Assembly: GCA_040755695.1 (NCBI GenBank)
Contig: JBFMAK010000003.1
Location: 37,879 to 101,878 of the forward strand
Direction of reading: 5' to 3'
Origin: Candidatus Diapherotrites archaeon
Lineage (GTDB): Archaea > Iainarchaeota > Iainarchaeia > Iainarchaeales > 1-14-0-10-31-34
DNA: 64,000 nt
In this document: one piece after another, positions 8,245 to 17,523 of the stretch
How positions within the stretch are numbered: the stretch's first letter is position 1
Layout of the letters: the number at the start of each line of letters is the position of its first letter
Notes under the pieces: model-generated
What the model was told of the DNA's origin: nothing
Database searches by the model: none
The model's input: the letters and a program-made list of their open reading frames with translations, nothing else
Program-made: the position numbers and the translations under genes

Positions 8245-8501
8245 GCTCCGATAGTGTAGCCGGCCAAAAAATCAAGAAATTATTATTTTTGGTTTTGCCG
8301 ATAGCACTCAGGCCTTTCACCCTAAGCCTTTTCTTTTTCCCGAAAAAGAAAAGTCTACGGTCTATCCAAAAGAAAAAGGGTTTGCTTCAGGCAAATTTAT
8401 TATGGTTTTTTTCTTTTGGGGCAACTTACCACTTTTCTTTTTTTCTAAAAAAGAAAAGGGGCAGTAAGCCTGTAACCCGGGTTCAAATCCCGGTCGGAGC
8501 A
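8245..8501 (+). tRNA. tRNA-Glu (TTC) with an anticodon-loop intron and a second D-arm insertion
   Basis: The acceptor arms GCTCCGA (8245-8251) and TCGGAGC (8494-8500) pair perfectly; the discriminator is A8501. The T-arm is CCGGG-TTCAAAT-CCCGG (8477-8493). The anticodon stem CAGGC (8309-8313) pairs with GCCTG (8468-8472), around the loop CTTTCA with anticodon TTC at 8316-8318. About 147 nt (8320-8466) follow position 37, the canonical archaeal intron site. The D-stem GTGT (8254-8257) pairs with A8267 plus CAC (8305-8307), so about 37 nt (8268-8304) interrupt the D-arm as well. With both removed, a standard archaeal tRNA-Glu results. Confidence 0.88.
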
Positions 8502-8503
8502 TT

Positions 8504-9040
8504 ATGAAAAAAAGAGTTCCTGCTCTTGTAGAAAAAAAACTGGCTTTTTTTGAGAGAGAAAAATTGCATTTGAGCCGTATAGGAAAATCAAGGTTAAGTA
8601 GGTTAAGGGGAAAAACACCAAAAAATCAAATTCAGGAAACATTAAATACATTAAAAAGAATTGTTGAATTGGACAAGAAATTTTTGGAAAAGCATGATAT
8701 AAGCACTTCCCCTGAATTGTATCCTCTTGACTGGGCTTTTATAGAGAAAGGGAAAAAATTTATTTATCATTATGGAAAACAGGCTCCGGAAAAGGCAAGG
8801 CAGTATTTAGGATTATTAATTGAATTCCAAAAAAACTGTTTGCTCATAAAGAAAATCATTGAGAAAAAGCATTTTGTGTTAGGGGGCTTAACCCTGGAAG
8901 AGATTGCAGTCAAGACAGCAAGAAAAGGATACAGGGGTGAGCAGATAAAAAGAATTTTACTTCAATCAAAAACTCGCGAAGAAGTGCTGAAAGCTTTTGG
9001 AGTGCAAGACCCTTGGTGCGAGCAAGGACCGCACGGCTAA
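8504..9040 (+). CDS. Hypothetical helical protein directly after tRNA-Glu
   Basis: 178 residues, mostly helical and basic, no membrane segment or recognised motif. Its ATG begins only 2 nt after the tRNA-Glu discriminator base, so tRNase Z cleavage of a shared transcript would leave an essentially leaderless mRNA. A sequence near the end (LTLEEIAVKTARKGYRGEQIKRIL) resembles a helix-turn-helix-like helical pair, but not strongly enough to name a family. It may be a lineage-specific nucleic-acid-binding protein. Confidence 0.55.
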   Translation: MKKRVPALVEKKLAFFEREKLHLSRIGKSRLSRLRGKTPKNQIQETLNTLKRIVELDKKFLEKHDISTSPELYPLDWAFIEKGKKFIYHYGKQAPEKARQYLGLLIEFQKNCLLIKKIIEKKHFVLGGLTLEEIAVKTARKGYRGEQIKRILLQSKTREEVLKAFGVQDPWCEQGPHG

Positions 9041-9119
9041 TTCAATTTAAGAAAAAGCCCAGTTCCATTTAAATTCTTTTTCAGTCAATTTTATGTAATT
9101 AATTGAATTTAAAATTTTT

Positions 9120-9302
9120 TTGATTGATTTTTTCAGGTGGTTTTTTGGGCACGAGAAGCAAGGACTCCAGCAGGTTCAAGAAAACGCGAGCCAGAGAGAG
9201 ATGGAAGTGGAAGAAAAAGAAAATGAGAAGAGAAAAAAGAAAGAAAAAATACCTGAAAGACAGGGCGACAACATAAAGACAAAATTGCGAAATTCTGATT
9301 AA
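9120..9302 (+). CDS. Possible small charged protein
   Basis: 60 residues from a TTG start, beginning with an aromatic stretch (MIDFFRWFFGHE) and continuing with a run of Lys and Glu. No clear ribosome-binding site and no family. The composition could be chance in A/T-rich DNA, so the call is weak. The first 15 residues could form a membrane-surface helix. Confidence 0.25.
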   Translation: MIDFFRWFFGHEKQGLQQVQENASQREMEVEEKENEKRKKKEKIPERQGDNIKTKLRNSD

Positions 9303-9353
9303 AAAAAAGCAAAGCTTAAAAGCCCTGGAGTCCTTATATTATAGGGAATTGGC

Positions 9354-9506
9354 TTGAAGGGAAGGAAGCTTCACGGTTTCTTTGACAGGCCTTACTGGCA
9401 CGAGAGAAAGGCAGGCACGAAATCAGGCTTCATAAGGCAAAAGCTCATAATGAAGAAGATGCCTTCAAAGATATTTGAAGACCACGAAAACGCGATAGAT
9501 TTTTAA
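9354..9506 (+). CDS. Small basic protein, 50 residues, TTG start
   Basis: An open frame from TTG 9354 to TAA 9504-9506 encoding LKGRKLHGFFDRPYWHERKA and 30 more residues rich in Lys, His and aromatics. An AAAGCTTAAAAG promoter-like box lies at about 9311-9322, about 30 nt upstream of the start, suggesting a nearly leaderless transcript. An in-frame TAG at about 9342 limits the 5' extent. The amino-acid mix (Trp, Tyr, Phe, Gly turns) looks like real protein. Family unknown; possibly a small ribosome- or RNA-associated protein. Confidence 0.45.
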   Translation: MKGRKLHGFFDRPYWHERKAGTKSGFIRQKLIMKKMPSKIFEDHENAIDF

Positions 9507-9867
9507 ATACAAAAACACATAATTATTATTACTATAAATTTAATAGAACAATAAAACCTTTCTCTGATAGGCTGATTGGGTTTTATTGGAGTTCAATGCG
9601 TTTCACAAGAGGAATTGCTTCTTAATTCCGATGACAGAAGGCATTCACCCAACTGAATGGCTTCGATGCACAGACAACGAAAGAATTATGCGTTAGCATC
9701 AAGATTAAATTCTGATTCAAGTTTATTGAATCAATTCAATTAACTCAAAAAAAAAAAATTTTTGAATTTTTTTAGGAAAAAAAAGGATTATGAGCTAATT
9801 GAGGCAAAGGAAAAAAAAAATTAACCAATTCCGATTTCAGCCAAGCTAAAAGGACGAAATATAATTG
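9507..9867 (+). other. 361-bp rRNA leader region with a structured segment
   Basis: No protein gene is visible. A TATA-like TTTTTAAATA is at about 9501-9510. From about 9555 to 9710 the DNA is more GC-rich than its surroundings and contains three nested hairpins: GGAATT/AATTCC, CATTC/GAATG, and GATGC/GCATC. This could be the 5' leader of the rRNA transcript or a separate small RNA. The last 150 bp are A/T-rich with long A runs. Confidence 0.4.
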
Positions 9868-11361
9868 ATACCAGCTGATCCTGCTGGCGGATACTGCTAT
9901 TGAAATTCGACTCAAACATGCAAGTCTTACAGTCCTAGCCATGAAGGACTGTGGCGAACGGCTCAGTAACACGTAGCTAACCTGCCTTCAAGAAGAGCAA
10001 AACCCGGGAAACTGGGCATAATGCACTACAGGCAACTGACACTGGAAGGTTCTATTGCTTAAAGGGATTATTCCTCATGCTGGAATAACTCGCTTGAAGA
10101 TGGGGCTGCGGTGGATTAGGCTGTTGGCGGGGTAAATGCCCACCAAACCAAAGATCCATACGGGCCTTGGGAGAGGTCGCCCGGAGAAGGAAACTGAGAA
10201 AAGGTTCCTAGCCCTACGGGGTGCAGCAGTTGCGAATTCTTTACAATGCGCGAAAGCGTGATAAGGGGATTTCAAGTGCTGTCACTGACAGCTTTTATGA
10301 AGCCAAAAAAGCTTCATGAATAAGCGGGGGGTAAGATACGTGCCAGCCGCCGCGGTAATACGTACCCCGCAAGTGGTGTCCATTTATATTGGGCCTAAAG
10401 AGTTTGTAGCCTGCCTGAAAAGTTTTTGGTGAAATCATTGAGCTCAACTCAATGAAGTGCCAAAAATACTTTCAGGCTCGAGGCCGGAAGAAGTCAAGGG
10501 AATTCCTGAGGTAGGAGTGAAATCTAAAGATCTCAGGAGGACCACCAGTAGCGAAGGCGCTTGACTAGTACGGACCTGACGGTGAGAAACGAAAGCTGGG
10601 GGAGCGACCCGGATTAGATACCCGGTTAGTCCCAGCCGTAAACGATGCGGACTAGGTGTCCCGATAACTACAAGTTATAGGGGTGCCGAAGGGAAGCCAT
10701 TAAGTCTGCCGCCTGGGAAGTACGACCGCAAGGTTGAAACTTAATGGAATTGGCGGGGGCGCACTACAAGGGGTGGATGCTGCGGTTCAATTGGATACAA
10801 CGCCAGATAACTCACCAGGGGCGACAGCAGAATGATGGTCAGTCCGAAGGGCTTACCTGACACGCTGAGAGGTGTTGTATGGTCATCGTCAGCTCGTACT
10901 ATGAAGCGTCCTGTCAACTCAGGCAACGGGCGAGACCCACATTCTTAGTTGCAATCTTTCTGGTTTCAGGGAGAGCACTCTAAGAAAACTGCAAGGGTAA
11001 CCTTGAGGAAGGGGTGGGCAACGGTAGATCTGTATGGCCCGAATCTCCTGGGCAACACGCGGCATACAATGGTTGAGACAATGGGCTCCAAACCCGAAAG
11101 GGCAAGGCAATCTCCTAAACTCAACCTCAGTTCGGATCGAGGTCTGTAACTCGGCCTCGTGAAAATGGAATCCCCAGTAATCGGAAGTCATAATCTTCCG
11201 GTGAATAAGTCCCTGCGCCTTGCACACACCGCCCATCAAGCCAGCTGAGTAGAGTTTGGATGAGCTGTAGTCTTAAAGATTAAAACGATTCCCAGTTCTG
11301 CAAAGCGGGCTAAGTTGTAACAAGGTGTCCGTAGGGGAACCTGCGGACGGATCACCTCCTT
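9868..11361 (+). rRNA. rrs: 16S ribosomal RNA
   Basis: The start is recognised by TGATCCTGCTGG (9876-9887) and the end by GGATCACCTCCTT (11349-11361), which includes an intact anti-Shine-Dalgarno. Internal universal blocks are present: GTGCCAGCCGCCGCGGTAA near 10341, ATTAGATACCCGG near 10613, GGAATTGGCGGGGG near 10746 and CACACACCGCCC near 11223. Several near-universal bases differ: A915 is T (10745), A1101 is G (10929), and G1405 is A (11235) with its partner C1496 as T (11316), a compensated pair. The length, about 1494 nt, is normal for archaea. Promoter and leader lie upstream. Confidence 0.97.
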
Positions 11362-11363
11362 CA

Positions 11364-11739
11364 ATATCAGAACCTACGGTTCCGATACCTCCCTTAGGGC
11401 GGATCAGATACCTCCCTTACGAGAGGTTCAAATACCTCCCTTGTGGGGGTATCGGCCTAGGTTCAAAAATTTTTCTTTTGCTTCAAGCTCTTAATAATCC
11501 TTTTTTTAAATTACAAAAAATTAAATAAAAATAATTGGAAATTAATTGGCCTGCGCTCTGCAAAAAAAAAGAGGGCATGGACTAATTGAATTGAGTGCAA
11601 CAGTTTGATTGGGCTCATAGCTCAGCTTGGTAGAGCGCCTCGTTTGCACCGAGGAGGCCAGGGGTTCGAATCCCCTTGAGTCCATATCAGAACCTGCGGT
11701 TCCGATACCTCCCTATAAGGCGGTTCCAGTACCTCCCTT
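11364..11739 (+). repeat. Spacer repeats containing five copies of TACCTCCCT
   Basis: A 31-nt sequence beginning ATATCAGAACCT follows both the 16S gene (11364-11394) and tRNA-Ala (11684-11714), differing at one base. Within these and neighbouring DNA the motif ACCTCCCT(T/A) occurs at 11387, 11410, 11434, 11707 and 11731. It resembles the 16S 3' end ACCTCCTT. Short GC-rich arms flank the copies and could make hairpins. Confidence 0.75.
11611..11684 (+). tRNA. tRNA-Ala (TGC)
   Basis: Acceptor arms GGGCTCA (11611-11617) and TGAGTCC (11677-11683) pair with the G3-U70 wobble that identifies tRNA-Ala. The anticodon arm is CCTCG-TTTGCAC-CGAGG with TGC at 11645-11647. The T-loop is GGTTCGAATCC and the discriminator is A11684; no encoded CCA. 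Its position between 16S and 23S is the classic euryarchaeal arrangement. Confidence 0.96.
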
Positions 11740-11820
11740 AAATTAGGGAGAATTAATTTGAAATTCGAACAAGAAAAAGAATTAAAGCAGAAAAACAATT
11801 TTAAGATATCATGTTCATCA

Positions 11821-11851
11821 AAAACTTTTTAAAAAAAAGTTTTATCAAAAA
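11821..11851. repeat. A/T palindromic element, single copy
   Basis: AAAACTTTT (11821-11829) and AAAAGTTTT (11835-11843) form an inverted repeat followed by ATCAAAAA. It is the same family as the elements at 3891 and 28528 and lies in the tRNA-Ala/23S spacer. Confidence 0.7.
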
Positions 11852-12012
11852 TTGGTGAAGCACTTCAAGAGCTATTTCTTGAGGGAAGCAATCGTTCAAA
11901 ACTGAATGAGGAAGGCGCTATAATTCCGAGCGAAAGCGAGGAAGCACTACCGACGCAAAGCAAAGTAGTAAATTGCGAAGCAAATACTACCGAGCGAATG
12001 CGAAGGTAGTAT
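11852..12012 (+). other. Spacer before 23S with three hairpins
   Basis: No gene is visible. Three consecutive inverted repeats occur: TTCC/GGAA (11924-11943), ACTAC/GTAGT (11946-11969) and ATACTACC/GGTAGTAT (11984-12012). The first and third share the loop core CGAGCGAA(A/T)GCGA. They probably belong to the pre-23S transcript and may help processing. Confidence 0.5.
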
Positions 12013-15000
12013 ACTGGCGTCAACCGACAGTGGCGGTTGATGCATTGGCAAGTCTAACAGGTTTAGAGTTCTGTAAGCCGCATAGTGGATAACTAGGCTT
12101 AAGTGCTGAAGAAGGGCGTGGCAAGCTGCGATAAGCCCTGGCGAGACGCATGCAGTCGCTTGAACCAGGGATGCCTGAATTTCTCGCGCGAAAGCGTGAG
12201 AGGGAACGCAGGGAACTGAAACATCTTAGTACCTGCAGTAAAAGAAAACAATCGTGATGCTGTAATTAGGGTCGACCGAAAACAGCGCAGTTCAAACTGA
12301 ATTCTGCAGAGCAATCTGCAGGAGATGTGGTGTGAGGCAAGTACTTCCCTGAAATTGAATTGAAGTCTGCTGGAATGCAGTGCCATAGAGAGCAAGAGCC
12401 TCGTAAGTGTAAATGGAAAGGGAAGATTCTTGCATTTCGAGAGTATCATGCATTGGATATTGCGTGAAAAGACTTGGGGCCATTGACCCCAAAAACTAAA
12501 TACAACTTAAGTCCGATAGCAAACTAGTACCGTGAGGGAAAGTTGAAAAGCACCCTTAACAGGGGGTTAAAAGCGCTTGAAACTATGCGGTCACAGGAAG
12601 ACATGGCCTTAAAGAATAGAGGGCCTCCAAAGCAATCAATTGAAAGATTGAAAGCGAGAAGGCCTGATCAGGGTCATGTCGTTCGTCATGAATCACGAGC
12701 GAGGGAATTTTAATGCGTGGCAAGACTAAGAGCTTAAAGCTTGAAGTCGCAGGGAAACCAATTCAACGCAATTCGCAAGAACTAGGTTGAAAGTTCGTAA
12801 GAGCTTGAGTCACGCGTTACAGACCCGAAGCCGTGCGATCTACTCCTTGGCAAGATGAAGTCATTCTACAGAATGATGGAGGTCTGCAACCGATTCTAGT
12901 CTATCTGTTCGGGTGACCTGGGAGTAGGAGTAAAATGCCAGTCGAGCACGGCAATAGCGGGCACCTCCCGAATTAGCCCTCAGGCTAGCCTGGCCGGAGA
13001 AAGACAGCGGGGTAGAGATACTGATTAGAAAGTACTGGTTCGAAAGTTCCAGCTTTCTTGTCAAACTCCCAATCTGCTGTCATCGTAGATGGCTGGAGTA
13101 GGGGTTGAAGGGTAAGCCTTTAATCCAAGAAGGGAACAACTTGAACTGTGGTTAAGGCCCATAAATGCTGGTTGAGTGTGAATCGCAAAAAGCATCTTCT
13201 TCCTAAGACAGTGTGGAGGTTGGCTTAGAAGCAGCCATCCTTTAAAGAAAGCGTAACAGCTCACACACCCAACGGGAAAAGGTCTTGAAAATAAACCGGG
13301 CTAAACCAGCTGCCGATACCATAGGACTTTTTTCGAAAGAAGAAAGATTCAGTAGGGAAGGTATTGTGGTAGAGTAGAAGCAAGTTTGAGAAGACTTGTG
13401 GATCTTCCATGAAAACGGATCCTCGCGCTAGTAATAACAATAGAGGAATGAGAATTTCCTCCGCCGAAAGGGCAAGGGTTCCTTAGCGCTAATCTTTAGC
13501 TAAGGGTAAGTCGGTCCTAAGGCCGCTCTCAATAAGAAGTGGCCAAAAGGGAAATCAGTTCATATTCTGATACCGCACGAATACGATTTGGCGACAATAG
13601 CCTGTTTTCTGACACTTCGAGCTAAGCCGAACATTCTCGTCTGAATGTTTAACTGGAATAAATCTTCGGAGTATTATAATAATGAGAAGGAGATTAAATC
13701 CAAGAATAGCTGCAAAGCTTGGCCTAGGCTTGGAGTCAATGAAAAAGGAAACAGGAAGAATTTTGTGCGACCGTACCAAGAACTGAGAAAAGTGCCCCTG
13801 GCTGAGAAGGCCAAGGCGTTACAGGAGTAATCAAACTAAGGGAACTCGGCAAACTAGCCCTGTATCTTCGGTATAAAGGGTGCCTGCAGTTATTTTTAAT
13901 TGCAGGTTGCAATGACAAAGGGAGTCCGACTGTTTAATAAAAACACATGTCCCAGCCAGCCAGCAATGGTGTGTATTGGGGCTGACTTCTGCTCACTGCC
14001 AGTACGTTAAACTTTTTTCCAAGAAAGCTAAGCGCTGGTGAAGAGCGGGCCTAACTCTGAGGCTCTCACGGTAGCGTAATACCTTGCCGGTTGATTGCCG
14101 GCTTGCACCAAGGAAGTAACGAGATTCCCGCTGTCCCTAGTTTGAGCCTGATGAACTCACTACGTGGTGAATATGCCACGGATCTCCAATGGGAAGAGAA
14201 GACCCCACAGCGGTTTACTACAGTCTGATGCTGTTGTATGGTTTTTGATGTCCAGAGTAGATGGTAGCCTTAGAAGCAATTTCGTCAGGAGTTGTGGAGG
14301 CAAAAATGGAACACCATCCTTTGAAAACTATGCATCTAACTCGAAAGAGGACAACATTAGATGGGTAGTTGGACTGGGGTGGTACACCCCTGAAAAGATA
14401 TCAGGGGTGTCCAAAGGTGTGCTCAGGAGAGACAGAAATTCTCCGTAGAGGACAAGACCAAAAGCACGCTTAACCGTGTTCCGCACAGCAAGGAACGCGG
14501 GTTCGAAAGAAGGGTCTAGCGAGCACTAGTGTCCTTATTAATGGGGGCCTAGTCTGACAGTGAACTGATCTTGGGGGTAATTGAGTGGTCGCGGGTGAGA
14601 GTTCACAAACTTTTTCTTTTTAGCAAAAAGAAAAACTTTACTAAAAGAAAAAAATTGTTAGAAAGAAAAAGTTGAATTAATCGACCCCGCGGTTTGCGAC
14701 CTCGCCGTCGTCTCAAGATATCCTGGCCGTGCATAAGCGGCCAAGGGTGCAGGTGTTAACTGATTAAAATCTTACGTTAGTTGGGTTGAGAACGGTGCGA
14801 GCCAGTTTGGATCCTATCTATTGGGGATGCGGATTGCTTGAGGGGAAGATCCAGTAAGTACGAGAGGAACGCTGGGTCCTGGCCACTGGTATACCAGTTG
14901 TCTGACAAGGCACTGCTGGGTAGCTACGCCGGAACTTATAAGAGCTGAAAGCATCTAAGCTCGAAGAAGTCCCTGAAAAGAAGCAATCACCCGCGAAACC

Positions 15001-15140
15001 TTTTGGCCTCCGGGTCAAAGGACGTTAGCGGTAAGAGTACTCCTAGAAGAGGAGCTTGATAGAGCAGGGATGTACGCGAGAAGCTTTGGCAACTCGCTCA
15101 GTCCACTGCCACTAAAAACTCGAGAGAACTCTATTCCTGG
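12013..15140 (+). rRNA. rrl: 23S ribosomal RNA
   Basis: Recognised from the 5' GTTGATGCATTGGC and GGGCGTGGCAAGCTGCGATAAG blocks through the P-loop ACTGGGGTGGT (near 14369), the sarcin-ricin loop AGTACGAGAGGAACG (near 14856) and the 3' GCTGAAAGCATCTAAG (near 14945). Ends are approximate to about 25 nt. The gene has a 72-nt insertion at the helix-89 tip (14608-14679) and several substitutions at near-universal peptidyl-transferase positions, while the sarcin-ricin loop, U2585 and A2602 positions are intact. Paired changes in helix 93 suggest it is functional. It follows 16S and tRNA-Ala in one operon; 5S is elsewhere. Confidence 0.96.
14608..14679 (+). other. 72-nt A/U-rich insertion in 23S helix 89
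   Basis: Between GAGTTCACA and ATCGACCCCGCGG, which are adjacent in other 23S rRNAs, lie about 72 nt. They are bounded by a perfect 12-nt inverted repeat: AACTTTTTCTTT (14608-14619) and AAAGAAAAAGTT (14662-14673). An internal alternative hairpin TTTTTCTTTTT/AAAAAGAAAAA also exists. No open reading frame is present. It is either a helix-89 expansion or an excised intron. Confidence 0.85.
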
Positions 15141-15214
15141 ACTTAATGCCAATGCGTCAAACGAATTTTTTAAATTACTTTAAAATTCTTTTTGATCTAA
15201 TTTTATTGGTTCGA

Positions 15215-17104
<1,890 letters not shown>

Positions 17105-17105
17105 A

Positions 17106-17165
17106 TCCGTTCAAATTAACGGAAAAGGCTTAAAATTGTTTGTTTTCCGTTATTATTAACGGAAA
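17106..17165 (+). promoter_or_regulatory. Promoter of the HEPN/MNT module flanked by twin palindromes
   Basis: TCCGTT-N6-AACGGA occurs twice (17106-17123 and 17146-17163), with centres exactly 40 bp apart. The TATA-like AAAAGGCTTAAAATTG (17123-17138) lies between them. This is the layout expected for an autoregulated toxin-antitoxin operator. Confidence 0.75.
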
Positions 17166-17175
17166 GGTTTTTGAA

Positions 17176-17523
17176 ATGAAAAAAGAGTATATCAGTGCAA
17201 CAAAAGAGTTTGCAAGGCTTGCCTTAAATTCAAATGAATCAGCCGTAGTAATACAGAACGCCCACAAGGCAGTAGAGTTCGCTTTGTCTGTTTATGCAAT
17301 AGAAAAAAGGCTTGCTTTGCCAAGAGACCATTGGCAGTCAAAGGATCTTTCCTATAAAATAAGCACAGAGTTTGGCAAGAACTTTGCTGAATTGCTCAGA
17401 ATGTATTTAGGGGCCTACAGGCTTGAAAACGGCAAAAACGCAAAGAAGGCAAAAGAATTAATGATTAAAATGTTAAAAGAGTTGGAAATCTATGTTAGGC
17501 AGACTTTCCTCGCTGACAAATAG
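17176..17523 (+). CDS. HEPN-domain protein of a HEPN/MNT toxin-antitoxin pair
   Basis: 115 residues from ATG 17176, chosen because the further upstream in-frame start (17140) would lie at or before the expected transcription start. The helical HEPN pattern is visible: an N-terminal ISATKEFARLAL helix, NAHKAVEFALSVYAIE, then two C-terminal helices. HEPN proteins of this type are typically ribonuclease toxins kept in check by the MNT partner. The catalytic R-x4-6-H motif is not obvious, so activity is unproven. It overlaps the MNT gene by 32 nt. Confidence 0.78.
   Translation: MKKEYISATKEFARLALNSNESAVVIQNAHKAVEFALSVYAIEKRLALPRDHWQSKDLSYKISTEFGKNFAELLRMYLGAYRLENGKNAKKAKELMIKMLKELEIYVRQTFLADK

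Noticed and set aside
8289..8507. Protein frame spanning the tRNA-Glu intron
   Set aside because: It overlaps conserved tRNA stems and lacks any recognisable protein feature.
10919..14448. Several open frames inside 16S and 23S
   Set aside because: They lie in highly conserved rRNA sequence and are chance frames.
15146..15214. Upstream extension of the cupin protein
   Set aside because: These codons run through the 23S 3' end and the spacer; the homologous part begins at ATG 15215.
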